A stretch of DNA of 16,056 bases, from contig DAIDKJ010000013.1 in NCBI GenBank assembly GCA_027450105.1, positions 1 to 16,056 of the forward strand, given 5' to 3'. Below, in pieces: positions 1 to 8,230 of this stretch (positions within the stretch are counted from its first letter, which is position 1; each line of letters opens with the position of its first letter). Source of the stretch: Ferrovum sp. (GTDB lineage Bacteria; Pseudomonadota; Gammaproteobacteria; Burkholderiales; Ferrovaceae). Below the pieces are notes generated by a model, which made no database searches, was not told the DNA's origin, and saw only the letters and a list, made by a program, of their open reading frames with translations. Both the position numbers and the translations under genes were made by a program.

Positions 1-148
1 CCGCTTCCATCGCCTTGTCCTGCTCCAGAGCGTCAAGATACTTGAGGAACAGCAGCCAGGAGGTCTGCTCGGTGTAGTCGAGTTCGGTGGTGCATCCCGC
101 TTCGTTGCGCAGGTCGGCGTCGATATTCTTGAAGGTTTGTTCAAACAT
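1..148 (-). CDS. hsdM: Type I restriction-modification system DNA methyltransferase subunit HsdM (N-terminal fragment, runs off left edge)
   Basis: HsdM methylates adenines at the recognition site and, with HsdS, forms the modification core of type I restriction enzymes. Only the first 49 codons are visible. The translation begins MFEQTFKNID and continues with an acidic Cys-Thr-Thr-Glu-Leu-Asp-Tyr stretch and a TSWLLFLKYLDALEQDK segment, which is the typical start of the HsdM N-terminal helical domain. The SAM-binding and NPPF catalytic motifs lie outside the window. The ATG at 146-148 is the natural start because family members begin at this Met; an AGGA about 13 nt upstream is a weak ribosome site. 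hsdS and hsdR, if present, should lie to the left. The gene lies downstream of the ssb terminator and so needs its own promoter, which I could not pick out with confidence. Confidence 0.88.
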   Translation of the reverse strand, partial: MFEQTFKNIDADLRNEAGCTTELDYTEQTSWLLFLKYLDALEQDKAMEA

Positions 149-369
149 GGGTTAGAACGGTAATCCTGATGAGAACATCAAATTTACAGTTTACTTGAAC
201 GTGACCCCCGCCTGTTGCGAAACAAATAACGTGGGATAGGAAAGGAGCAGTGATCTGATCGAAACCGTGGCAACGAATTCCATGGCCACTATTTACCAAA
301 ACAAGTAAAAAAGCCCTGTAAAAACAGGGCTTTTTGTCTACACTTTACACGACGTATCGCAGGTGTATT
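149..369. other. Intergenic region between hsdM and ssb
   Basis: A 221-bp gap with no credible coding frame. It holds the ssb-side terminator at 308-335 and, further left, the sequence that must contain the hsdM promoter. The part around 181-200 is AT-rich, but no pair of -35/-10 hexamers at good spacing stands out. No tRNA or repeat is seen. Confidence 0.6.
308..335 (-). terminator. Intrinsic terminator after ssb (possibly bidirectional)
   Basis: A perfect inverted repeat with 12-nt arms (308-319 and 324-335) flanks an AAAA loop. The core is GCCCTGT/ACAGGGC, flanked by A on one side and T on the other. On the minus strand it ends in a T-run and lies 34 bp past the ssb stop, so it closes the MFS-ssb unit and insulates hsdM. 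The symmetry would also stop plus-strand transcription. Confidence 0.9.
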
Positions 370-825
370 TTAGAACGGGATGTCATCCGGGAAGTCATCG
401 AACTTGCCTCCCGACTTGGCCGCCGCAGGGCTTCCAGCGCTGCCCCCGCTTGTTGCCTGAGAAGGGGGAGGATCCATGTTCACACTACCACCAGAGCGAC
501 TTCCCAGCATCTGCATGCGATCGGCAATGACCTCGGTGGTATATTTATCCTGACCGTCCTTATCTTGCCATTTGCGCGTACGCAGGGCGCCTTCTACGTA
601 AATCTGGCTTCCCTTTTTCAGGTATTCACCAGCGATTTCAGCCAGTTTGCCAAAAAAAGCAATGCGGTGCCATTCGGTACGCTCCTGCTTTTCTCCGTTC
701 TTGTCTTTCCAGGTATCGGTGGTGGCAATACTCACATTGGTGATGGCTCCACCGTCGGGCATGTACCGAACTTCCGGATCACGCCCCAAATTTCCCACCA
801 GAATAACTTTATTCACAGACGCCAT
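370..825 (-). CDS. ssb: Single-stranded DNA-binding protein SSB
   Basis: Coats single-stranded DNA in replication, recombination and repair, and recruits partner proteins through its C-terminal tip. The 151-residue product has the usual bacterial length. The OB-fold occupies about residues 1-110, with the MASVNKVILVGNLGRDPEVRY start, the WHR motif near residue 52, and a YVEG strand near 77-79. It is followed by a Gly/Ser/Ala/Pro-rich linker (about 111-142) and the conserved acidic tip DDIPF at the end. The frame is open further upstream into the MFS gene, but the ATG at 823-825 is chosen because a GAGGAG ribosome site sits 9 nt before it and because family members start there. It follows the MFS gene by 19 bp and is probably co-transcribed with it. 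It ends before the terminator at 308-335. Confidence 0.97.
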   Translation of the reverse strand: MASVNKVILVGNLGRDPEVRYMPDGGAITNVSIATTDTWKDKNGEKQERTEWHRIAFFGKLAEIAGEYLKKGSQIYVEGALRTRKWQDKDGQDKYTTEVIADRMQMLGSRSGGSVNMDPPPSQATSGGSAGSPAAAKSGGKFDDFPDDIPF

Positions 826-834
826 GGATTGTAT

Positions 835-840
835 CTCCTC
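835..840 (-). promoter_or_regulatory. Ribosome binding site of ssb
   Basis: GAGGAG on the minus strand, 9 nt before the ATG at 825 and just past the MFS stop codon. It decides the ssb start against upstream in-frame Met codons that lie inside the MFS gene. Confidence 0.85.
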
Positions 841-844
841 AAGT

Positions 845-2023
845 TTAGGCTGAAATTTGATCGACGCGCATGGACCAGGCAACCACCAACCAGACCACTG
901 TGATCCCCGCGCAGAATAGAGGTACCGCTTGTGCCCCTGCATATTTGAACAGCACCCCCCCCAGGAAGGCCCCACTGAAAGTGCCAAGAAACTGGATGGT
1001 ACTGTACACGCCAGTGGCCGTTCCCTTGGCGTCGGTCGGAGCCACCAGAGTAACCAGAGAAGGAATACTGGCTTCCAGCACATTGAAGGCCACAAAGAAC
1101 ACCGTTAGCGCCGTAGCAACCCCGGCCACACTACCCAAGCCCCAGGTCATGAGGATCTGGGCAAGCACAAGCACTGCCACAGATGCCAGAAATACCTGTT
1201 TGCGCCATTTGCCATGGGCAAAAGCCACAGGGGGAATCATCAAGGCGAAAGAACCCAACATGACCGGCAAATACAGCTTCCACTGGTCGGATTGCAACAG
1301 CCCCGCCCGTATCAGGGAGGAGGGAACCACGACGAAAGTGGCCATGAGAGAGGCATGCAGACAAAACACCCCCCAATTCAAACGCAGTAGCTGCCCATGT
1401 CCCAGCACTCGTGCAAAGGCTGTGCGTCCGGCCGGTTGTGGCGGCACCACCGGATTGGGGACAAACCAGACCACCACCAGGATGGCCATCAAGGAAAGAA
1501 CCCCGGTGAGCTCAAAGATACCGGGAATCCCAATGAGCGGATACAACATGGGCGCCAGAATCATGGAAAGGCTGAAGGTCAGGCCGATGGTGACACCGAT
1601 CATGGCCATTGCTTGGGTTCGTACGGCCTCGCGCGTCAGATCAGCCGTGAGCGCGATCAGGGCTGCCGAAATGGCGCCTGCACCCTGAATGGCGCGACCC
1701 AGAATGATTTCATGAATGTTGGTGGCCAAAGCCGCCAGCAAACTACCCAAAGCAAACACCAGCAACCCCCCCACAATGACCGGTTTACGACCCACCCGAT
1801 CGGACAACCATCCCAACGGGATTTGTAACAGGGCTTGCGTCAGGCCATAGGCGCCCAAGGCAAGACCCACCAAGGTTTTGTCTTCCCCCCCCGGCAAATG
1901 CAAGGCGTAAAGGGCAAACACGGGTAAAATAATGAACATTCCCAGCATGCGCAGACCAAAAATACTGGCCAACCCAATACTGGCACGCTTTTCATTGGGT
2001 AACATCTTAACGGTCGATTTCAT
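845..2023 (-). CDS. Major facilitator superfamily exporter (YajR-like, drug/metabolite efflux type)
   Basis: A polytopic inner-membrane transporter of about 392 residues, the usual 12-helix MFS length. After a short charged N-terminus, the first hydrophobic helix follows (IFGLRMLGMFIILPVFALYA, about 21-40). The loop 2-3 signature motif A is clear at about residues 71-80 (GWLSDRVGRK), and further hydrophobic segments run to the C-terminus. It resembles the proton-driven efflux branch; substrate is unknown. It lacks any extra cytoplasmic C-terminal domain. The start is uncertain: ATG at 2023 is used, six codons before another ATG at 2005, and neither has a good Shine-Dalgarno. A start at 2140 is possible in frame but would add 39 non-hydrophobic residues not expected in the family. 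It precedes ssb in a probable two-gene unit and diverges from uvrA, an arrangement I recall from betaproteobacteria. Confidence 0.85.
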   Translation of the reverse strand: MKSTVKMLPNEKRASIGLASIFGLRMLGMFIILPVFALYALHLPGGEDKTLVGLALGAYGLTQALLQIPLGWLSDRVGRKPVIVGGLLVFALGSLLAALATNIHEIILGRAIQGAGAISAALIALTADLTREAVRTQAMAMIGVTIGLTFSLSMILAPMLYPLIGIPGIFELTGVLSLMAILVVVWFVPNPVVPPQPAGRTAFARVLGHGQLLRLNWGVFCLHASLMATFVVVPSSLIRAGLLQSDQWKLYLPVMLGSFALMIPPVAFAHGKWRKQVFLASVAVLVLAQILMTWGLGSVAGVATALTVFFVAFNVLEASIPSLVTLVAPTDAKGTATGVYSTIQFLGTFSGAFLGGVLFKYAGAQAVPLFCAGITVVWLVVAWSMRVDQISA

Positions 2024-2107
2024 GGGAGTGGTGAAGGAATAAATAAAATGCTTCGCGTATATTATCAGGTTAAGGATGACGCGATGATGTCCGTTTCTTG
2101 ATGCGCA

Positions 2108-2131
2108 GACTTTCCCTGACGGAGGAAAGTC
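2108..2131. repeat. Hairpin in the uvrA/MFS divergent gap
   Basis: Perfect 8-bp inverted repeat GACTTTCC (2108-2115) and GGAAAGTC (2124-2131) with an 8-nt loop; two more pairs form beyond one mismatch. No T-run follows on either strand, so it is not an intrinsic terminator. It could be a protein-binding dyad or a leader structure for uvrA. A second small stem, CGCCC/GGGCG with a CTGA loop, lies at 2172-2185. Confidence 0.45.
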
Positions 2132-2234
2132 CGCCTTCACAACTGGTCACTGCCCGCCTCGTTGGCTTGTCCGCCCCTGAGGGCGCGCAAGATGGCTCTG
2201 GCAGGAAAAAACCTTCACTCATAACCGAACCAAA

Positions 2235-5102
2235 ATGACTGCAAACCAAGATCTGATTCGAATCCGTGGGGCACGCACCCATAATCTCAAAAACATCGAC
2301 CTGGACCTGCCACGCCATCAACTGGTGGTCATCACCGGCCTGTCGGGCTCGGGCAAATCGTCTCTGGCTTTCGATACCCTGTATGCCGAAGGCCAACGCC
2401 GCTATGTAGAGTCTCTCTCGGCCTATGCCCGTCAATTTTTGCAGCTCATGGAAAAACCGGACGTGGATTTGATTGAGGGGCTTTCCCCGGCCATCTCCAT
2501 CGAGCAAAAGGCCACCAGTCATAACCCTCGTTCCACGGTGGGAACAGTCACAGAAATCCACGATTACCTGCGCCTGTTGTTTGCCCGCGCGGGCGACCCT
2601 TATTGTCCAGAACATCAACTCCTGCTGGAAGCCCAAAGCGTGGCGCAAATGGTGGATCATGTTCTGGCGCTACCCCCCGAAACCCGCCTGATGATCCTGG
2701 CTCCCTTGGTGGTGGAGCGCAAGGGACAGCAGCAGGAGCGCTTCGATGAACTTCGTGCCCAGGGGTTTGTGCGCCTGCGCATCGACGGACAGGTGGTGGA
2801 TATCGACGCCATCCCTGCCTTGGATAAAAACCAGAAACACACCATCGAGGTGGTGGTGGACCGGGTGAAGGTTCGCCCGGAGATCAAGCAACGTCTGGCA
2901 GAGTCCTTCGAAACGGCCCTGCGTCATGCGGATGGCCGGGCACTGGCCGTGGAAATGGACAGTGGACAAACGCATTTGTTTTCAGCCCGATTTTCCTGCC
3001 CGGTATGCAACTATGCCCTACAGGAACTGGAGCCCCGGCTTTTTTCCTTCAACAATCCCATGGGGGCCTGCCCCCACTGTGACGGTCTGGGAATCATCAC
3101 TTTTTTCGACCCCAAGCGCGTAGTGGCTCACCCCCAACTCAGTCTGGCGGGTGGGGCCATCAAAGGCTGGGACCGACGCAATCAATTCTATTTTCAACTA
3201 CTGATGGATCTGGCCCGGTTTTATGAGTTTGACTTGGAAATCCCCTTTGAGGCGTTGAACGAAGACATTCAGCAACGCATCCTGTTCGGTTCTGGAAGGC
3301 AGAAAATTCCGTTTCGCTATCCTGGCGAACGCAATCAGCTGCAGATCAAGGAACACGCGTTTGATGGGGTCATTCCCAGCCTGGAACGACGCTATCGCGA
3401 AACCGACTCGGTTCTGGTGCGCGAGGAGCTTGCCAAACTTCGCAATCAGAAGCCCTGCCCCCAGTGCGCTGGCTCGCGCTTGCGCCGCGAAGCCCGGCAT
3501 GTACGGGTTGGGCCCTTCACTTTGCATGAACTCAGCGCCTTGCCGCTACGCGATGCGCTGCAGCGATTCCAAAACCTGACACTCAAGGGAAGAAAACAGG
3601 CCATTGCCGATAAAATATTGAAGGAAATCGTGGCGCGCCTGCAATTTCTCAACAATGTGGGATTGGATTATCTGCAATTGGATCGCTCGGCCGACACACT
3701 TTCCGGCGGAGAGGCGCAACGCATTCGTCTGGCCTCGCAAATCGGCTCCGGCCTGACTGGTGTCATGTATGTACTGGACGAACCCTCCATTGGCTTGCAT
3801 CAACGGGATAATCATCGCCTGCTGGAAACCTTGGCACACCTGCGCGACTTGGGTAACAGCGTCATCGTGGTGGAACACGATGAGGACGCCATCCGCAACG
3901 CCGATTATGTCGTTGATATGGGGCCGGGCGCCGGAGAGCATGGTGGCCTGGTCGTCGCTCAAGGCACACCCGCACAGGTGTGCAACAACCCGGACTCGCT
4001 AACCGGGCAATATTTATCGGGCGCCCGCACCATTGCCCTGCCACCCCAACGGCACGCCCCGGATGAACAGCGCTGGCTGTACCTGCGGGGGGCGCGGGGC
4101 AACAACCTCAAAGCAGTGACACTGCAGGTTCCGGTGGGTTTGCTGGTGTGTATCACCGGGGTTTCAGGTTCAGGCAAGTCCACGCTCATCAATGATACCC
4201 TGTACGTGGCGGTGGCCCGTCATCTTCACGGCGGCGCTCATGAACCTGCACCCTTCGAATCCATAGAGGGCCTGGAGCACTTCGACAAAGTGATCAACGT
4301 GGATCAAAGCCCCATTGGTCGCACGCCTCGCTCCAATCCCGCCACCTACACCGGATTATTTACCCCCATCCGGGATTTATTTGCCGGCATTCCACAGGCA
4401 CGCGAACGCGGGTATGGTCCTGGACGTTTTTCCTTCAACGTCAAGGGCGGACGCTGCGAAGCCTGTCAAGGAGATGGTTTGATCAAGGTGGAAATGCATT
4501 TTCTGCCGGACATCTACGTCCCTTGCGACGTATGTCACGGAAAACGCTACAACCGCGAAACCCTGGAAATTTTGTATAAAGGCCGGTCGGTGCATGAGAT
4601 ATTGAATCTCACCGTGGAACAAGCCTTTGAGTTTTTCCAGGCAGTACCGGTCATCGCGCGCAAACTGCAAACCCTGCTGGATGTGGGCCTGGGCTATATC
4701 ACGCTCGGGCAGTCGGCAACCACCCTTTCCGGAGGAGAAGCACAACGGGTCAAGTTATCCCTGGAGCTATCCAAACGAGATACTGGACGCACCTTGTTCA
4801 TTCTTGACGAACCGACCACTGGGCTGCATTTTCAGGATATCGATCTACTGCTGAAAGTCCTGCACCGATTGCGTGATCATGGCAATACCGTGGTCGTCAT
4901 CGAGCATAATCTGGATGTGATCAAAACTGCAGACTGGGTTGTGGATCTGGGACCAGAGGGCGGGGAAGGAGGCGGTCAAATCATCGCCTGTGGCACACCG
5001 GAGCAAGTGTCGCAACAATCCCATAGTTTTACTGGACAATTTTTGCAATCCGCCCTCAAGACCAAACGCCCTTCAAAACCACGAAAAAATGCCCCCAAAT
5101 GA
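2235..5102 (+). CDS. uvrA: Excinuclease ABC subunit A (nucleotide excision repair damage sensor)
   Basis: UvrA dimerises, binds distorted DNA with UvrB, and starts nucleotide excision repair in the cytoplasm. The 955-residue product is close to the usual 940. Both ABC ATPase modules are intact. The first has Walker A GLSGSGKS at about 35-42, signature LSGGEAQR at 489-496, and Walker B ending LDEP near 514-517. The second has Walker A GVSGSGKS at about 642-649, signature at 831-838, and Walker B LDEP near 857-860. Two zinc modules are present: Cys 255, 258, 279 and 282, and Cys 741, 744, 764 and 767. The ATG at 2235 matches the family start, although no strong Shine-Dalgarno precedes it. The C-terminus ends in a Lys/Arg-rich tail. 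I see no CTGT-N8-ACAG LexA box in the 211 bp upstream, so SOS control is not evident. Confidence 0.98.
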   Translation: MTANQDLIRIRGARTHNLKNIDLDLPRHQLVVITGLSGSGKSSLAFDTLYAEGQRRYVESLSAYARQFLQLMEKPDVDLIEGLSPAISIEQKATSHNPRSTVGTVTEIHDYLRLLFARAGDPYCPEHQLLLEAQSVAQMVDHVLALPPETRLMILAPLVVERKGQQQERFDELRAQGFVRLRIDGQVVDIDAIPALDKNQKHTIEVVVDRVKVRPEIKQRLAESFETALRHADGRALAVEMDSGQTHLFSARFSCPVCNYALQELEPRLFSFNNPMGACPHCDGLGIITFFDPKRVVAHPQLSLAGGAIKGWDRRNQFYFQLLMDLARFYEFDLEIPFEALNEDIQQRILFGSGRQKIPFRYPGERNQLQIKEHAFDGVIPSLERRYRETDSVLVREELAKLRNQKPCPQCAGSRLRREARHVRVGPFTLHELSALPLRDALQRFQNLTLKGRKQAIADKILKEIVARLQFLNNVGLDYLQLDRSADTLSGGEAQRIRLASQIGSGLTGVMYVLDEPSIGLHQRDNHRLLETLAHLRDLGNSVIVVEHDEDAIRNADYVVDMGPGAGEHGGLVVAQGTPAQVCNNPDSLTGQYLSGARTIALPPQRHAPDEQRWLYLRGARGNNLKAVTLQVPVGLLVCITGVSGSGKSTLINDTLYVAVARHLHGGAHEPAPFESIEGLEHFDKVINVDQSPIGRTPRSNPATYTGLFTPIRDLFAGIPQARERGYGPGRFSFNVKGGRCEACQGDGLIKVEMHFLPDIYVPCDVCHGKRYNRETLEILYKGRSVHEILNLTVEQAFEFFQAVPVIARKLQTLLDVGLGYITLGQSATTLSGGEAQRVKLSLELSKRDTGRTLFILDEPTTGLHFQDIDLLLKVLHRLRDHGNTVVVIEHNLDVIKTADWVVDLGPEGGEGGGQIIACGTPEQVSQQSHSFTGQFLQSALKTKRPSKPRKNAPK

Positions 5103-5241
5103 AGCGGATCAATTGCGCCACCTGGAATGTTATGGTATCGAATCAATCGTAATAGAATCATCCGCAGCAACACAACCCGTTGTACTCATGGGTGTTCGGT
5201 GTTCTGGCCAAGGGCTGCCCTGCTTGCCTATGGACCGCTGG
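5103..5241. other. Convergent gap between uvrA and the kinase/phosphatase gene
   Basis: 139 bp between two converging genes. I find no hairpin followed by a T-run on either strand, so the ends of both transcripts are not explained by an obvious intrinsic terminator. GCGGAT near 5104 and ATCCGC near 5160 could pair only across a long loop. Confidence 0.5.
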
Positions 5242-6924
5242 TTAGCGAGTGGATAGTAGGTAACCCAGCATGAAGTTCAGCAGCAACGAAAACAGAAGCA
5301 ACAGCTTCCAGCCCCGCTGCGGGTCGCGCTGCATCAAGGGTGTCTTGCGTGGCACACGCAGGTTTCCATGAGCCCCACGCTCCAGTGCCAAAATGAATTC
5401 TTCTGCCGTTTCAAAACGGGCTGAAGGTTCGCGCGCAACCCCCTTGAGAAGAACCAACTCCAGCCAGGCCGGAATATCTGGACGGTATCTAGTCGGTACC
5501 ATCGGATCAGAAAAACGAGGATGTTGAAACGCTTCAATTTCACCATAGGGAAATTTTCTGGTCAAAGACTGGTACAAGGTTACAGCGCAAGCATACAGAT
5601 CGGATTGAACCGAAGCCGCTGCTCCGGCAAATAATTCTGGCGCCATATAACTGGGGGTACCCGGATTGTTGATTTCTCCCAAACTGTGTCCATCCGAGAC
5701 CGCCACCCCCAGATCCAGAATCCGAATCCGCCCATCCCCACCCCAGTGGATGTTTTCGGGCTTGATATCCCGATGCAAGATATTCAGTCGATGCAAAACC
5801 GCCAACCCACGCAGCAGGGATATCCCCACATCCACCACTTCAGTGCTGGTGAAATGACGACCGAGTTGCAGCCACTGCCCCAACGTGGCTCCCTCATGCC
5901 AGGTCATCAGGTAATACAAGGCACTGCGCTCCGGCGCCGGAATGACCTGCGGGAAAGCCGCATCTACAACGCGCCGCGCCAACCATTCCTCATGAAGCAG
6001 CGCTGCAGCCTCCAGAGGATCACAGCCGGCCTGGAGAGTTTTGATGACGCAGCGTTGTCCGCTCTGCATCCAATGCCCCAGATAAAGTAACGTCACCCGC
6101 GACTCATGCAACAATCGATCCACGCACAGACCATCCAGAACCTCTCCTGCCCGCCAGCGAGGTGGAATAGGAAGCCTGGACAGTGCCTGCCCTCGAACGT
6201 CCAATCCTGGCGACTGGACCACATCCACGCGCACGATCAACGCCGTACAATTATCCTGGCTGCCACTTTCCAGAGACAGACTAGTCATGCGACTTGCAGC
6301 CTCCTGCGGGTCAGGGTGGCGCTGCAACAGATCGCACAAACGCTGATCCCCCAAACTGCTCCATACTCCGTCCGAACAGATGAGAAAACAGTCTGCCGGC
6401 AACAAGGCCCCATCCCCATAATCTACGCGCAGGGTTTCATCCAGACCCACTGCGCGCGCGAGCACATTCTCGAGTTCGGGATGTTCCCACACATGATCTT
6501 GCGTCAATCGTTGCAGGTGGCCCTGGCGGAATCGATAAATGCGTGAATCCCCCACATGCGCCACAAAATAACGGTCCCCGCGAAGGAGCAAGGCGGAAAG
6601 TGTAGTCGCCATTCCGGCCGGTTGCCGTTGGGACTGATGATGCGCAAACACCCAGCGATTGAGGGATTGCAAGACCATATCCAGCGCCTTGAATGCCCCC
6701 CAAGTATCCGGGGTAGCATAATAATCTGCCAATAGTCCCCGCAGGACATATTCAGAGGCTTCTCGCCCCTGAGCATGCCCTCCCAAACCATCCGCCACTG
6801 CAGCAAGACACCCCTTGTCCAGGAGTTCGCTGCCTTCGGGCGTTACAGCCCCACAAAAGTCTTCATTACGCGGTCTAGGGCCGGTCAGCGAACTGAATCC
6901 AAGTGCATAAGGGTAGGCTGACAT
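5242..6924 (-). CDS. Membrane-anchored PP2C phosphatase / Ser-Thr protein kinase fusion of the nitrate assimilation operon
   Basis: A 560-residue bifunctional signalling protein. Residues about 1-235 form a PP2C phosphatase with its metal-binding acids: RNED (Asp22), DGLGG (Asp45), GDSR (Asp126), SDG (Asp185) and QDN (Asp224). Residues about 262-515 form a Hanks-type kinase: VIK lysine (Lys295), HRDIKPEN (catalytic Asp386), DLG in place of DFG (Asp404), GTPSYMAPE (421-430 region) and the SDLYA aspartate (Asp442). The glycine-rich ATP loop is replaced by a glycine-poor HESR segment (about 273-276). A final hydrophobic helix (about 541-557) followed by STR suggests a tail anchor with both enzymes in the cytoplasm. 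The ATG at 6924 is chosen because the PP2C fold begins there; a frame to 7008 would overlap the transporter. It is the last operon gene, 35 bp after the transporter. As I recall, Pseudomonas aeruginosa has a related kinase (PA1782) between its nitrate transporter and nirB. The substrate is unknown. Confidence 0.9.
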   Translation of the reverse strand: MSAYPYALGFSSLTGPRPRNEDFCGAVTPEGSELLDKGCLAAVADGLGGHAQGREASEYVLRGLLADYYATPDTWGAFKALDMVLQSLNRWVFAHHQSQRQPAGMATTLSALLLRGDRYFVAHVGDSRIYRFRQGHLQRLTQDHVWEHPELENVLARAVGLDETLRVDYGDGALLPADCFLICSDGVWSSLGDQRLCDLLQRHPDPQEAASRMTSLSLESGSQDNCTALIVRVDVVQSPGLDVRGQALSRLPIPPRWRAGEVLDGLCVDRLLHESRVTLLYLGHWMQSGQRCVIKTLQAGCDPLEAAALLHEEWLARRVVDAAFPQVIPAPERSALYYLMTWHEGATLGQWLQLGRHFTSTEVVDVGISLLRGLAVLHRLNILHRDIKPENIHWGGDGRIRILDLGVAVSDGHSLGEINNPGTPSYMAPELFAGAAASVQSDLYACAVTLYQSLTRKFPYGEIEAFQHPRFSDPMVPTRYRPDIPAWLELVLLKGVAREPSARFETAEEFILALERGAHGNLRVPRKTPLMQRDPQRGWKLLLLFSLLLNFMLGYLLSTR

Positions 6925-6959
6925 GAGTGGACTGGGTGTTCTCCAGCAGTTACGTTGAC

Positions 6960-8174
6960 CTAGATTCGTGCCCCGGTCAAGCGAGCTGCGCCCCAAGTGG
7001 TCCGCCAACGGGTTTTGACACGCGTCAATCCCACCAATGCTAACAATGCCAAGCTTCCAAAGACATAAAACCCGCCCTCATAGCTGCCCGTCATCTGTTT
7101 GGAATACCCCAGACTGGAGGCGAGATAAAACCCTCCCACGCCGCCAGCCATCCCCACCAGTCCGGTCATCACCCCGATTTCCTGACGGAAACGCTGCGGC
7201 ACCAATTGGAAAACAGCACCGTTGCCCATCCCCAGGGATAGCATGGCCAGCACAAATGCCAGCAAAGCCATCCATGCCTGCGGTAACCCAATACCTACCA
7301 CAAACAGACTCATCGCTGCAGCCATGTAAACGCCCGTCAGCAGGCGGATCCCCCCGAAGCGGTCGGCTAATCCTCCTCCCAAGGGGCGCACCATAGACCC
7401 CGCAAAAACACACGCCGCCGTAAAAAACCCGGCCGTTTTAGGATCAAGCCCGTATTGGGCATTGAAATAGATGGTCAGAGAAGAAGCCAAACCCACAAAA
7501 CCGCCAAAAGTCACCGCGTAAAAAAACATGAACCACCAGGCATCATGATCCTGAAGCACCGCCAAGTACTCTGCCCAGCGCTTGGGCGGGGGTGCATTGG
7601 GGGCATCTTTGGCCATCAAAAAAAACGCGCCCAACACCAGGCTCAAGGGAATCAGGGCAAAGCCAAACACCTGTGGCCAACCGTAAGCCGTAGCCAGGGA
7701 TGGTGCAAAAAGTGCCGCCAACACCGTTCCCGAATTTCCTGCACCGGCAATGCCCAAGGCTTTCCCTTGATGTTCGGGCGGGTACCAGCGCGAAGCCAAA
7801 GGCAATGCAACGGCAAACGACGCCCCCGCAATGCCCAAAAACAAGCCCAGCGTCAAAACCTGTGAGTAGGAGTGAATCCCTCCAGCCCAAGCCACCCCCA
7901 AAGCAACAATGACCAGTACTTGACCCAGAAGACCTGTCAAACGGGCCTGGAGATGATCCACCAATACCCCCAGCACCACGCGCCAAACAGCCCCCGACAA
8001 AACCGGCGTAGCCACCATGATGCCCTTTTGCAAGGGATCGAGACCCAGATCTTTGGCAATCTGAACGCCCAAAGGACCCAGCATGACCCAAACCATGAAT
8101 GCCAAATCGAAATAGAGAAAGGCCGCAATCAAGGTGGGGGCATGCCCCGACTGTAAAAATGTGTTTTGTTTCAT
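6960..8174 (-). CDS. narK: NNP-family nitrate/nitrite transporter (NarK/NasA type, MFS)
   Basis: Imports nitrate (and may exchange or export nitrite) across the inner membrane for assimilation. The 404-residue product has the usual length for 12 helices. Both nitrate signatures are present: AGAGNSG with following residues at about 143-160, and GLVGMAGGVGGFY at about 338-350. The substrate-binding arginines of NarK have counterparts at Arg65 (GAVWRVVLG, helix 2) and Arg263 (SMVRPLGGG, helix 8). Motif A-like GLADRFGG lies at 268-275. The ATG at 8174 has a strong TAAGGAGT ribosome site 7 nt upstream. It lies 72 bp downstream of the nitrate reductase stop, beyond a large hairpin, and 35 bp before the kinase/phosphatase. 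Transporters of this kind are called nasA in Pseudomonas; I use narK to avoid confusion with the reductase. Direction of transport is inferred from the operon. Confidence 0.93.
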   Translation of the reverse strand: MKQNTFLQSGHAPTLIAAFLYFDLAFMVWVMLGPLGVQIAKDLGLDPLQKGIMVATPVLSGAVWRVVLGVLVDHLQARLTGLLGQVLVIVALGVAWAGGIHSYSQVLTLGLFLGIAGASFAVALPLASRWYPPEHQGKALGIAGAGNSGTVLAALFAPSLATAYGWPQVFGFALIPLSLVLGAFFLMAKDAPNAPPPKRWAEYLAVLQDHDAWWFMFFYAVTFGGFVGLASSLTIYFNAQYGLDPKTAGFFTAACVFAGSMVRPLGGGLADRFGGIRLLTGVYMAAAMSLFVVGIGLPQAWMALLAFVLAMLSLGMGNGAVFQLVPQRFRQEIGVMTGLVGMAGGVGGFYLASSLGYSKQMTGSYEGGFYVFGSLALLALVGLTRVKTRWRTTWGAARLTGARI

Positions 8175-8181
8175 GACAGGA

Positions 8182-8185
8182 CTCC
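8182..8185 (-). promoter_or_regulatory. Ribosome binding site of the nitrate transporter
   Basis: GGAG within TAAGGAGT, 7 nt before the ATG at 8174. It is the clearest ribosome site inside the operon, so the transporter can be translated independently of the upstream reductase. Confidence 0.8.
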
Positions 8186-8230
8186 TTACCGACGAAAATG
8201 AATTCAGTGCGTTTGCGTTACCGGGTAGAT

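Noticed and set aside
2119..2133. GGAGGAAAGTCCG resembles the conserved core of RNase P RNA.
   Set aside because: The rest of RNase P RNA (about 350 nt, with further conserved blocks) is absent, and uvrA starts only about 100 bp later. The match is also explained by the local inverted repeat.
6925..7008. N-terminal extension of the kinase/phosphatase to an ATG at 7008.
   Set aside because: It would overlap the transporter gene by about 49 bp, and the added residues are not part of the PP2C fold.
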